64,000 bases of DNA from Campylobacter blaseri (GCF_013201895.1 NZ_CP053841.1:930001-994000); one strand, 5' to 3'. Positions 20,357 through 29,037 are shown, counted from the stretch's first letter. The notes: generated by a model from the letters alone, not told the origin. Numbers and translations are program-made.

Positions 20357-20697
20357 TGCATGAGTTGTCAATAATAATAGATTTAGTTGCATTATGCGAA
20401 AAGAATGCAAAAGAACAAAACGCAAAAGAGATTGAGAGTTTAGAGATAAAAATAGGGCGATTAAGTGGAGTTGAGCCACACTATCTAGAAAGTGCTTACG
20501 AGTTTTATAAAAAAGGGACAATTTGCGAAAATGCAAAACTAATTATACATGTGCAAAACATTGTAGTGCAATGCAATAATTGTGGAGAAAAAAACGAGCT
20601 AGATAAAAATGAGTTTTTATGCCCAAAATGTGGCTCTAATAAACTAGATGTCATTGATGGTGAAGATATGTATCTAATGCGCTTAACTATGAAATAA
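20356..20697 (+). CDS. hypA: hydrogenase nickel metallochaperone HypA
   Basis: HypA is the nickel chaperone with a structural zinc site. I start it at the ATG at 20356, because the family needs MHE at the N-terminus (His2 binds nickel); the TTG at 20350 would bury this motif. The resulting 113-residue protein has the zinc finger CNNCGEKN and CPKCGSNK. It is the last of the eleven hyd-hyp genes, and I see no strong hairpin behind it. In Helicobacter HypA also serves urease, but no urease genes are in this window. Confidence 0.97.
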   Translation: MHELSIIIDLVALCEKNAKEQNAKEIESLEIKIGRLSGVEPHYLESAYEFYKKGTICENAKLIIHVQNIVVQCNNCGEKNELDKNEFLCPKCGSNKLDVIDGEDMYLMRLTMK

Positions 20698-20749
20698 CAT
20701 AGACTTTTTTGAACAGATATTAATTTTATAAATAATTATAAATTGGCTT

Positions 20750-21367
20750 TTAAAATTTTACTCCAAATTTTAAAAGCTCTTTTGGTAAAAAATCATCTAA
20801 ATTATTTATAGTATTATTGTCTATTTCAATTAAATTTAAATTATATTTTTTGTAAATTTCTAGTTTTTTATTTTTTCTTTTTAGGTATTTATCATCTTCT
20901 TCCATACCCCAAAACTCAATATAAATTTTTTTAATTGGTATAAAAAAATCACAATAAATATCCTCTTCTATGGGAACTAGTTTCTCATATGCAAAAGCCA
21001 AATACTCTCCATAAAGCCAATCAGCTATCATAGCCTCAGCTCTACTTCTTACATAATGTCCACTTTTAGTTCTATACTTTGCTTCAAACTTTTTTCTAAA
21101 ATCAATCTCTTCGCTATCACTAATATCTGTTTCAGGTTGAATATTTTTTAAAAATAGTTGATTTTCTAATATGCCACTCTCCCAGCAAACATAGTTATTT
21201 CCAAGATATTTCTTTTGAATTCCACCATTTTCCATACCTTTTTTGGTTACAATCCAACCAATGTTTTTTGCTTTTTCTATAAAAGAAATTTCATTTAAAA
21301 CTGAGTTAACCTCTCTTGCACTTTTCTCAAATTTTTTACCTATATCTTTTGGAGTTAGATATTTCAT
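20750..21367 (-). CDS. predicted nuclease-like protein (PD-(D/E)XK-type core with N-terminal HTH-like region)
   Basis: I start it at the ATG at 21367 (205 residues), because AAAGG lies 8 nt upstream; a longer frame reaches 21406 without a good site. Residues 1-60 (YLTPKDIGKKF, SAREVNSVL, IGWIVTKKG) resemble a winged-helix or phage-antirepressor-like module. Residues 105-185 follow the order of a restriction-fold core: SRAEAMIADWL (E111), YCDFFIP (D140), IYIEFWG (E151), then a K-rich helix and NLIEID. The usual catalytic Lys after the Glu is replaced by Trp, so activity is not certain. It stands alone between the hyp and bd-oxidase operons, convergent with hypA. Confidence 0.7.
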   Translation of the reverse strand: MKYLTPKDIGKKFEKSAREVNSVLNEISFIEKAKNIGWIVTKKGMENGGIQKKYLGNNYVCWESGILENQLFLKNIQPETDISDSEEIDFRKKFEAKYRTKSGHYVRSRAEAMIADWLYGEYLAFAYEKLVPIEEDIYCDFFIPIKKIYIEFWGMEEDDKYLKRKNKKLEIYKKYNLNLIEIDNNTINNLDDFLPKELLKFGVKF

Positions 21368-21494
21368 AGAACAAACCTTTAAATTTAGAATATTATATAA
21401 TACCATTTTGTGATTAAATATAGGTAAAAAGTAGTTTATTAAAATTTTAAATTTTAAAAGATGATTTTAAATAAAATGATTGTCATATAGTAAG

Positions 21495-21524
21495 ATGTTT
21501 GGAGTGAAAAAACACTCCAAACAT
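21495..21524 (-). terminator. terminator of the bd-oxidase-like operon
   Basis: ATGTTTGGAGTG (21495-21506) and CACTCCAAACAT (21513-21524) form a perfect 12-bp stem with a 6-nt loop, 6 nt past the minus-strand stop codon at 21531. Confidence 0.75.
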
Positions 21525-21530
21525 TATTTA

Positions 21531-22724
21531 TTATAAAGAGTTTTTGAAAACTATGTAAAGTCCCCAAGCCAAAAATACTACCATCCAAGTAATGGTAATT
21601 CCAATTGTAATATTTCCTAGCTTATGATCAACTGCATCTGATTCATATAATCCTTGTTTTCTACCAGCCTTCCATGCAAGAGTTAATAGGAAAATAACTC
21701 CGCTAAAGCCAACAAATACAAATGTTAATAAGAACATAATTACAGAAGGCCAATCAGTATTGACTGTATAATTATATATATTATAATCAAGATCTATCAT
21801 TATAGAGTATCTTATATACTCTCTAAGACCTGATATTAAAAGTGCAGCAACAACCAAAACAATTGTTGTATAGTAGCTATTTTTAACACCTATAATCATA
21901 TATAAAAGAACTAAAACACAGACAACTATAGCAAGGCTAAGCGGATTAAATAAAAGTCCTTCTTTTAACATCCAAACTACAAAAAGAACAGCACTGATTA
22001 AAAATCCAACAACACCAAGTTTTTTACCCATATTTCCTACAAATTCCAAGTAGTCGCTTTTCATTCCCTCTTTTTTACTCATATAGTCTCTATAGTTTAG
22101 CAAGAAAATTCCTAAAACAGGAACTGCAAGGCTAACCATAAATGCAAGTCTTACTATATCTATTTTTAAAATTGTACCTGAATCATCAATTATACCATTT
22201 GGAGCATACCAATTCATCCATTGCTCTGGCTGGATTGACTCATAAGCAAATGCATGCATTAAAATTCCACCAAATACCATAAGTGCAAATGCCACCGCAC
22301 CAATAAATAGGGCATTTTTAGAATCTTTTTTATTTGCTGATGCAAACCAATACCAAATAGAATATCCAAAAACCATAATATAGATAAATGCAGCCACCCA
22401 AAGTCCTGATAAAGTATTTGTTACATACCAGTTTGGATCATAAATTACTTGTGTAAAAAGAAGTGGTGCGACACCTAAAACAATTAAAACAGAAACACTA
22501 ACTTTTGAAATTTGCACCATATGAGATGTTAAAAGATTCCAATTTTCACTTGCATTCTTTTTAGTTTGTCCAAACAGCGAAAGTCCCATACCACCAAGTG
22601 CTAACAGAACAAACGCAATATGAAGTGCCCATGTTAATATATATAATCCTTGAAAAACAACTGGATAAAATGGAACACCAGCTGGATCTCTTAAAGCGTT
22701 TAATACTATAGGTAAATTATCCAT
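21531..22724 (-). CDS. bd-type oxidase-like second membrane subunit
   Basis: A 397-residue protein with about nine hydrophobic helices. It lies 14 nt behind the cydA-like gene and is clearly its partner. Automatic pipelines may call it CydB, but I do not see ordinary CydB hallmarks. The first helices (LHIAFVLLALGGMGLSLFG, with a His at about 35) look more like a degenerate CydA fold. The arrangement recalls the diverged branches of the bd superfamily, in which the second subunit is not a standard CydB. It presumably stabilises subunit I and the haem sites. AAGGAG precedes the ATG. Confidence 0.7.
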   Translation of the reverse strand: MDNLPIVLNALRDPAGVPFYPVVFQGLYILTWALHIAFVLLALGGMGLSLFGQTKKNASENWNLLTSHMVQISKVSVSVLIVLGVAPLLFTQVIYDPNWYVTNTLSGLWVAAFIYIMVFGYSIWYWFASANKKDSKNALFIGAVAFALMVFGGILMHAFAYESIQPEQWMNWYAPNGIIDDSGTILKIDIVRLAFMVSLAVPVLGIFLLNYRDYMSKKEGMKSDYLEFVGNMGKKLGVVGFLISAVLFVVWMLKEGLLFNPLSLAIVVCVLVLLYMIIGVKNSYYTTIVLVVAALLISGLREYIRYSIMIDLDYNIYNYTVNTDWPSVIMFLLTFVFVGFSGVIFLLTLAWKAGRKQGLYESDAVDHKLGNITIGITITWMVVFLAWGLYIVFKNSL

Positions 22725-22738
22725 AAATTTTACTCCTT

Positions 22739-24091
22739 CTATTTAGTTTGAGTTTCAAGCCAAGTTGCAAGTGCGTCTGTCTCGCTATCAGGCAATCTCA
22801 TTGTAGGCATATAAGAAAATGCACCAGAATAAACTACTTCTAAATAGTTTTTAATGTTTTCCTTATCTGTCATACCTCTTGCTATGAAAAGATCAGGCAA
22901 TGATCTATATTTTGCACCTTTTTCTATAGAGTGACAGTTAGAACAAGCTAATTTTGCTATTAATTCACCTGTTTGAACTTTGTTTTCATCTGTTATTGTT
23001 TTTAGTTGTTTAGGAACAAACGGATGAACTTTTAAAATTCCATGCTCTTCTACTGCTGGAACTTCAGCTTTAATTCCTTTACCAGGTATATCTCTAGCTA
23101 TAATTTGGTTACTATATATATATGTTCCAGCAACATATGGTTTTCTCATGCTTTCTCTCATTTTTTCACCTGGCCAAACGCCGATTATGCCTATAAGGAA
23201 AAGCATACCAACAGTTACAGGTAGTTTTAAACCTTTTGGGAAAAAGAAAGCAAATAAAAAATATGCAGCTATTAGAAGTACTAATATTATTCTAGTAGTT
23301 TTTTCGCCATCCCACAATACTGCGTGGAATTGATCCCATGCATTTTGAGGTAGAGTTTGTATATACCATACAAAACCAAACATAACAATAGCACCACCAA
23401 CAAATCCAATTACAGATAGCTTTCTTGCTAATTCTTTTTTAAGATCTTCATCTTTTAAAACTCCAGCAATTATAAATCCGATCACCGCAGACATAGCAAC
23501 CATAAAGCCAAATCTTACAATTAGATGTGGGAAGGTATTAGAGCCAAAGAATGCATCGCTTGCAGATCCTGTAGTAAACCACATATCATTTCCAGGCCAC
23601 ATCATAAAGCTAATAATTCCTATAATTAAAAACAGTGTGCTTACTGAAGCTAGAGCAAAAAGATATGTTATTTTTAAATGAACTTTTCTATCAATTTTAC
23701 CTATTGAATAGACAAGCACAAAAACACCAACAACCTCAACAACAAAGAAAACCCATTCAGTTGCCCATACCCAAACAAAGTTGTGTATTAAAGCACTAAT
23801 TCCTCTAGGGCTTGCTGCTGTTGCAGTATACCAAATGCCAGGACCAGTTATAGAGCCGATAACATATGAAAAGATTAACAAGAACATACCATATTTACGC
23901 ATATACTCATATAAGTCAGTTCTATCTTCTTTATATGCCTTTCTAGCTAGAATGGCAAAAAGTATAGCAGCACCTACTGAAGTATGTGAAGCTAGTATAT
24001 GTATGGTTCCTGTAATCCCCATAAGCCAAGCTGTTCCAATGTCTGGAAAATAAAAAAGAGGGTATAGACCCAAAACTTCTGGTAAATTCAC
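22739..24091 (-). CDS. cytochrome bd-like oxidase subunit I fused to a C-terminal cytochrome c domain
   Basis: The 450-residue membrane protein begins like CydA: the GTIHILASHTSVGAA helix with His31 and His36, and a later helix WATEWVFFVVEV with Glu112 and Glu119, which recall the haem-site acids. The quinol-binding Q-loop signature GRQPW is missing; at the corresponding place is GEKMRESMRKPYV. After the last helix, residues about 340-450 form a periplasmic domain with one haem c site CSNCH (383-387) and a plausible axial Met428 in SYMPTM. This fits the quinol-loop-less, haem-c-bearing branch described for the bd superfamily (OR-C type, from memory). The electron donor may be a c-type cytochrome rather than quinol. 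Canonical CydA is the alternative. Confidence 0.75.
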   Translation of the reverse strand: MNLPEVLGLYPLFYFPDIGTAWLMGITGTIHILASHTSVGAAILFAILARKAYKEDRTDLYEYMRKYGMFLLIFSYVIGSITGPGIWYTATAASPRGISALIHNFVWVWATEWVFFVVEVVGVFVLVYSIGKIDRKVHLKITYLFALASVSTLFLIIGIISFMMWPGNDMWFTTGSASDAFFGSNTFPHLIVRFGFMVAMSAVIGFIIAGVLKDEDLKKELARKLSVIGFVGGAIVMFGFVWYIQTLPQNAWDQFHAVLWDGEKTTRIILVLLIAAYFLFAFFFPKGLKLPVTVGMLFLIGIIGVWPGEKMRESMRKPYVAGTYIYSNQIIARDIPGKGIKAEVPAVEEHGILKVHPFVPKQLKTITDENKVQTGELIAKLACSNCHSIEKGAKYRSLPDLFIARGMTDKENIKNYLEVVYSGAFSYMPTMRLPDSETDALATWLETQTK

Positions 24092-24575
24092 ATTTTACTC
24101 CTTACTTTGAAATGTATTAATATTCAAAAACATATCTTTTTATATCAAGATTAAAACTATATATTATTTAAAGTGTATAATTTTTAAAATCTTAATGTAA
24201 GTTTCTTTTTAGTTACACTTTATGGTTGAAATAATAACATAATAAAAATTAAAATAAAACTAAATTATAATTAAATAAATAAAAAATATTGCATAAATTC
24301 TAAAAATTTTGAATTTTTTTAAAAAAATAGTTAAATTTTAACAAAAATAGCAAATAAAGAGTTATATTGTCCTATTTTATGGGCTAATTTCTAGTAAAAC
24401 AATTATTAAAATTTTAGATATTATATATATTTGTTAGTATTAAAAATTGAGCAAAAACTTTTATTATATACATTAATTATACATTAAATTAAAATTCTCA
24501 TTTTATTTAAGAACTATCTTTTAAACTTGTAATGTTACCATATTGAATAATTACTTAATTAAAAGGAGTATCATT
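24092..24575. other. 484-bp divergent intergenic region between the bd-like operon and sqr
   Basis: Very AT-rich with no open frame of note. It must hold the outward promoters of both transcription units. The one clear structure is a 9-bp inverted repeat at 24169-24222. Ribosome-binding sites are AAGGAG before the bd-like gene and AAAAGGAG 7 nt before the sqr ATG. Confidence 0.6.
24169..24222. promoter_or_regulatory. spaced inverted repeat, candidate operator
   Basis: TAAAGTGTA (24169-24177) and TACACTTTA (24214-24222) are perfect 9-bp inverted repeats 36 nt apart, upstream of the bd-like operon. The spacing would suit a dimer binding two half-sites. The regulator is unknown. Confidence 0.35.
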
Positions 24576-25967
24576 ATGAAAAAAAATGATTTGGATTTAG
24601 TTTTAAAAGAGATAAAATCAGAATTAAAAATAAAAGGTGTTGATAGAAGAACAGCTTTGAAGATAATGGCTTTAAGTTCTACTACTCTTTTGACTAATCC
24701 TACCTCCGCAAATGCAGCAACTAGTGCAAAAGCGAATGGTAAAGGTGTAAAAATAGTAATTGCAGGAGGAGGTGCAGCTGGTTGTACTATTGCTAATTTT
24801 ATAACTAAAAACATAGATGATGCACAAGTTGCTATAATTGAACCTGACTCACAAAGCGTATCTTATCAACCTGGGCAAACCTTAATAGGTGCAGGAATTT
24901 GGAATAAAGATGAAATAATAGGAGAATCAAAAGATTTTTTTCCAAGTAATGCAAAATGGATTCAAGATAGGGTAGTGGAGTTTAATCCAGATTCTAATAA
25001 TGTAAGAACTTCAAAAAATGGAGTAATTGACTATGATTTTTTAATACTAGCAACTGGTCTATCTTTGAACTATGAAGCTATAGAGGGTTTAAGCAAAAAT
25101 GATATTGGTAAAAATGGGATAAGTTCCATATATTTTGCTGATGGTGCTGTTAAAACTTGGTCTTTAATTCAAAAGCTAATTGAAGATGCAAAAAGCAAAA
25201 AAGATATCAAAGCACTATTTACACAACCAAATACACCTATAAAATGTGGAGGAGCTCCTAAAAAAATTATGTTTTTAACGCATGCTCTTCTTAGGGATGC
25301 AAAGCTTAGAGATGGTGTTAAGTTGGATTTTTATCCTGCCGGTGGAGGTTTTTTTGGAGTAAAAGAGTATAACGAAGCAACAATAGGATTTTTTAAAGAT
25401 AGAAATTTAAATGCGCATTTTAATAATAATTTAATAGCAATAGATCAAGGCTATAGAAAAGCTACTTTTAAAAGAAAAGATGGTAGTATTTTTGATTTAA
25501 ATTATGATTTTATCCATATAACACCTCCAATGAAAGCTCCAAATGAAATTAAAGAATCTCCATTAAGCATTAAACAAGGTAACCTTACAAGTGGAGGCTG
25601 GGCTGATGTTAATAAAGATACCTTAATTCACAACAAATATAACAATGTATTTGCAATAGGTGATATTGCTGGTATTCCAACCTCAAAAACAGGTGCAGCA
25701 ATTAGAGAACAGTATAAAGTTTGTGGCAATAATTTAATATCAGCTATAGAAGGAAAAGATTTAAAAGCAACTTATGATGGCTATACAGCTTGCCCACTTA
25801 TAACAGATATAGGTAAAGTAATGATGGCTGAGTTTAACTATAAAAAAGAACCTTCTGCAACCCTTCCTATGCTAAATCCAGCAAAAGAGAGATGGTTATG
25901 GTGGTTTGTAAAAGTTTATATGCTAAAACCAATGTATTTTTATGGCATGTTAAAAGCAAGAATTTAA
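24576..25967 (+). CDS. sqr: type II-like sulfide:quinone oxidoreductase with Tat signal
   Basis: A flavoprotein expected to oxidise sulfide and reduce quinone. I use the ATG at 24576 (463 residues), with AAAAGGAG 7 nt upstream; an upstream TTG adds nothing plausible. Residues 20-48 form a twin-arginine signal (VDRRTALKIM, then a hydrophobic run to NPTSANA). FAD binding is at VIAGGGAAGC (61-70). Two redox cysteines stand in IKCGGAPKK (Cys224) and YTACPLIT (Cys406), and VFAIGDIAGIPTSKT binds the flavin. The block KCGGAPKKIM, ITPPM and NVFAIGD strongly resembles mitochondrial SQOR (KCAGAPQKIM, VTPPM), which places it in the type II group. It is divergent from the bd-like oxidase. Confidence 0.88.
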   Translation: MKKNDLDLVLKEIKSELKIKGVDRRTALKIMALSSTTLLTNPTSANAATSAKANGKGVKIVIAGGGAAGCTIANFITKNIDDAQVAIIEPDSQSVSYQPGQTLIGAGIWNKDEIIGESKDFFPSNAKWIQDRVVEFNPDSNNVRTSKNGVIDYDFLILATGLSLNYEAIEGLSKNDIGKNGISSIYFADGAVKTWSLIQKLIEDAKSKKDIKALFTQPNTPIKCGGAPKKIMFLTHALLRDAKLRDGVKLDFYPAGGGFFGVKEYNEATIGFFKDRNLNAHFNNNLIAIDQGYRKATFKRKDGSIFDLNYDFIHITPPMKAPNEIKESPLSIKQGNLTSGGWADVNKDTLIHNKYNNVFAIGDIAGIPTSKTGAAIREQYKVCGNNLISAIEGKDLKATYDGYTACPLITDIGKVMMAEFNYKKEPSATLPMLNPAKERWLWWFVKVYMLKPMYFYGMLKARI

Positions 25968-25980
25968 AATTTAATAAACT

Positions 25981-26014
25981 GATATCTCCCCTTTTTAAAA
26001 ATAGGGGAGATATC
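25981..26014 (+). terminator. hairpin behind sqr
   Basis: GATATCTCCCC (25981-25991) pairs with GGGGAGATATC (26004-26014), an 11-bp stem with a T/A-rich loop, 14 nt after the sqr stop. No U tract follows, so termination efficiency is uncertain. Confidence 0.55.
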
Positions 26015-26519
26015 AATCTAAAAACATATATACAAATCATCATCTAAATTCGAATTCCATATACATACAAAATTTCAAAACAATAAATTTAAAATATCTT
26101 AAAAAATATTATTAATGTAAAAAATACATAGTTTTTATTTGTATGTATTTTAATATATAAAGTTTCGTGGATAAATTGTAAATTCTCAAAAGGTTAAATG
26201 CCAAAGTTACCATATATAGGCAATTATATTGCTAATGAAAAATACAAAAGAGTGATTTTCAAAAAAGTTTGAAAATTATAGTTTTCAATACTAATTATAT
26301 AAAATAGCTTGTATTTAACTTATTATCATAGTTTATCAAGTATTATTATATGTATAAAATCAATAACTATTTGTTAAAAATTTAAACTTAAAATTTAGCC
26401 TATAAAATCCAATCATTTTTTAAGATTAAGCACTTAACGCTTTATATACTTTTTGCTACTCTAAAAATGGATAAAATCTCAAAATTTAAATGCCAAACAA
26501 AATAGAAAAAACTAAAACA
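26015..26519. other. non-coding stretch, probably eroded 5' part of the ABC ATPase relic
   Basis: AT-rich with stops in all frames. If the relic downstream was a normal-length ATPase, its start and Walker A would have lain here, but I find no convincing GxSGxGKST remnant. Confidence 0.4.
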
Positions 26520-27081
26520 TATTTATGAAATTTCAGAGATATATAGTCTGTTATCACATTATGTTTACGAGCTTTTATATGGACAACAAATAGTTAAAAC
26601 TGCCTAAAGCTTTAATATTTAAGCCAAAACTCATACTTTTTGATGAGTTTTTCTAAATTTAGATAAGAACTTAAGAGAAAAATTAAGAATTTTGTTAAAA
26701 ATTTTACCATAAGATTTATTTCACATAAGTGCAATTTTATCGATTATATAAAATGGTAAATAGAACAAATAAAAACTTTGTGAAATATCAAAAATATTTT
26801 TATTGCTAGATTTATGAGAGTTTTAAATAAATTTAATGAAAAAAAGTAAAGATTGTGTAATTATGCCCAATATTGTCTTATTAGCAAAAATATGGAACTA
26901 AAAGCAAGAATGGTTAATATTGTCTATTTAGGAAAAATCATAACAATATAAAAGTTGAACTTTAAAATTTAGAAAAAATTTTACAAATCAACATCTTAGA
27001 TATAAAAAATCTAAAAACTGATGATATTTTTTTATAGGTCTAAATGAGAGTCAAGATAACCTGCTTTTAATATTATTTTAA
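26520..27081 (+). pseudogene. decayed ABC-transporter ATP-binding protein (FbpC/PotA type with TOBE domain)
   Basis: Reading across three frames gives the parts of an ABC ATPase in the right order. SLLSHYVYELLYGQQ at about 26545-26589 matches the HELSGGQQ signature region. KPKLILFDEF at about 26619-26648 is Walker B. Then comes a frameshift and LNLDKNLREKLR at about 26653-26690 (D-loop). FISHKCNFIDYI at about 26716 corresponds to the VTHD switch, and NGK-IEQI-KTL-EI at about 26751-26790 to the segment before the TOBE domain. KNIFIARFMRVLNKF follows, and the tail ends with IGLNESQDNLL at about 27034. Many stops and at least four shifts make it non-functional. No permease or binding protein remains beside it. 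Confidence 0.75.
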
Positions 27082-27157
27082 TACCCAAAATCAAGTTTAT
27101 AGTAAATTTGGGTATTAGATTGCATTTTGCCTATATTATTTAATGATATTTCTAAGA

Positions 27158-27649
27158 TTATATTTTATCTTTAATATGCTTTTTTGGATAATCAAAATAT
27201 ATAATACTGCCATTGCATATATTTTCAAAACTATCTATATCAAATTTAATACCACAAATAGCACAAGTTGGAAAATGCTCTATAACCGAATCGCTTAAAA
27301 ACTCGCAAATTTCATTTAATGCAGAGTTGTGTCCCACTATAAAAACAGTATTATGTTTATTGCTAAGATTTTTAACAAATTTTAAAAGATTTGGTTTTGA
27401 AAACTCATACAACTCATCTGTGCTTTTTATTTTACCATTAAAAGATAGCTCTTTTGCTATAATATTAGCAGTGCTAAGTGCCCTAACCCCACTACTTGTA
27501 AAAATTATATCTGGTATGATATTTGCTTCTTTTAGTCTAATACCTGTGTTTTTAGCATCGCTTAATCCGCGCTCACTAAGTTTTCTTAAAAAATCTGTTG
27601 GAGCTTTTTTCTTAGCCTTTGCGTGTCTTATAAAATAAATAATTTTCAT
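27158..27649 (-). CDS. sixA: histidine phosphatase, SixA-like
   Basis: A 163-residue member of the histidine phosphatase (phosphoglycerate mutase-like) superfamily. It has the catalytic RHA at 8-10 (FIRHAKAKKK), Arg in SSGVRALST, Glu in ELYEF and the second catalytic His in VGHNSALNE. The size and single-domain form match SixA, which removes phosphate from His of phosphotransfer domains in enterobacteria. The target in Campylobacter is not known. It is the last gene of the minus-strand group with the ferritin-like and rhomboid genes (7-nt gap to its upstream neighbour). Confidence 0.85.
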   Translation of the reverse strand: MKIIYFIRHAKAKKKAPTDFLRKLSERGLSDAKNTGIRLKEANIIPDIIFTSSGVRALSTANIIAKELSFNGKIKSTDELYEFSKPNLLKFVKNLSNKHNTVFIVGHNSALNEICEFLSDSVIEHFPTCAICGIKFDIDSFENICNGSIIYFDYPKKHIKDKI

Positions 27650-27656
27650 TTTTTTC

Positions 27657-28448
27657 CTATGGTTTATTATTTAATATCTTAATCTCTTCTTCTGTGAATC
27701 CAGCTCGAATTCTATCATTAATATTAAGTTCTTTTTTTATATTTTTAAATTTCGGATAGTGTTTCATAACTATATCTATAAAAATACCTTTACTAATACC
27801 CTCTTTTTTGCAAGCAAACTCAAACCAGTAATTTCCCTTTTTAACATGTGAAATTTCTTCTTCTAAAATTTGATTTAATAGATTTTTTAACTCTTTTTTA
27901 GAGCTATCATTTTTTATTTTTTTAAGCATAAAATAATTAGCATCCAGTCCGTTGGCCTCCATATATTTATGCATTATCGCCATTCTTTCAAGGAGTGAGT
28001 TTTGTGTATTTTTCATACCAAAAAATAGCCCATCATGAACAGGAAAATCACCATATTTATATCCTAGCTTTAAAAGCTCATCAGATATCATTGTAAAGTG
28101 TCTTATCTCATCACTAGCAACCTCTAGCCAATCTTCATAATAAGCCAAAGGTAATTTTACAAATCTATAGCAATCATCAAGAGCTAAATCAATCGCACTA
28201 TATTCTATATGAGCTATCGAGTGTAGAAAAAAGGCCTCTTTTTTATCATCTTTAAATTTTGGTATATCTTTAGCAGGTAAAACTTTACAAATTCTAGAAA
28301 AACTAGGTTTTTTTAGAATTTTAGGGATAAAATTATCTTCAAATTCAACCCTTCCTAACTTAAAATCATCATAAAATATTTTAAATTTTATAAATTTATC
28401 ATCTAAATTTGACTCATTTAAAATACTCTCTACTTTTTTATGAAACAT
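27657..28448 (-). CDS. ferritin-like DUF455 family protein
   Basis: A 263-residue soluble, helical protein. The DUF455 core shows carboxylate and His ligands typical of a di-metal four-helix bundle: HSIAHIEYSAIDLALD, WLEVASDEIRHFTMIS and EEISHVKKGNYWFEFAC. The spacing of E-x2-H pairs supports a ferritin-like fold, but the substrate is unknown; family members are often annotated as rRNA or tRNA hydroxylase-like without proof. The start shares one base with the rhomboid stop, so translation is coupled. Confidence 0.85.
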   Translation of the reverse strand: MFHKKVESILNESNLDDKFIKFKIFYDDFKLGRVEFEDNFIPKILKKPSFSRICKVLPAKDIPKFKDDKKEAFFLHSIAHIEYSAIDLALDDCYRFVKLPLAYYEDWLEVASDEIRHFTMISDELLKLGYKYGDFPVHDGLFFGMKNTQNSLLERMAIMHKYMEANGLDANYFMLKKIKNDSSKKELKNLLNQILEEEISHVKKGNYWFEFACKKEGISKGIFIDIVMKHYPKFKNIKKELNINDRIRAGFTEEEIKILNNKP

Positions 28449-28987
28449 TAGCTCCTAAGTCCTATCTTAGCATATAAATAACCTAGACCAAAGCCTATTA
28501 AGTGCGCATACCAGCCTACTTTTATACCAACTAACATTGGTGCAAAACTAATTAAGATAATGGCTAAAAACAGCCCTTTACGCATATAAATATTTAAATA
28601 TGCCAAAAGTCCTAAAAGAACAGATATAGCACCACTTGCACCCACTAAATTTATAACTATTCCATTGTTAATCATTAAATATGTATATACAAGACTCAAA
28701 GCAGAAGTTAAAATTCCACCTATTAAATAGATAAGAGTAAATTTGATGCCACCTAGGTATCTTTCTAAAATTGAGCCAAATTGATATAAAACAGCCATAT
28801 TCATAACTAAATGCATAAGCGAACCATGTAAAAACATAGTTGTAAACACCTGCCAATAAAATCCACTAAAAAACAGATAGTTTAAACCAAAATATGTAAA
28901 AAACATATGGTGATTCATAATAAAATCGCCAACTAAAAAAACTATAAAATTTATAACAATTAATGAGGTTGTGGCTTGTAAATTCAT
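28448..28987 (-). CDS. rhomboid family intramembrane serine protease
   Basis: A compact 179-residue six-helix membrane protein. The catalytic Ser118 is in the GASG motif on helix 4 and His162 is in WYAHLIGFGLGY on helix 6. The HLVMNM segment (His59, Asn63) supplies the oxyanion residues. This basic bacterial rhomboid form has no extra domain. It heads the rhomboid-DUF455-sixA group. Substrate unknown. Confidence 0.93.
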   Translation of the reverse strand: MNLQATTSLIVINFIVFLVGDFIMNHHMFFTYFGLNYLFFSGFYWQVFTTMFLHGSLMHLVMNMAVLYQFGSILERYLGGIKFTLIYLIGGILTSALSLVYTYLMINNGIVINLVGASGAISVLLGLLAYLNIYMRKGLFLAIILISFAPMLVGIKVGWYAHLIGFGLGYLYAKIGLRS

Positions 28988-29037
28988 ATCCCTACTCTCT
29001 TTTTAACTATACTAATATAACTTTTCTCAAAACAAGC

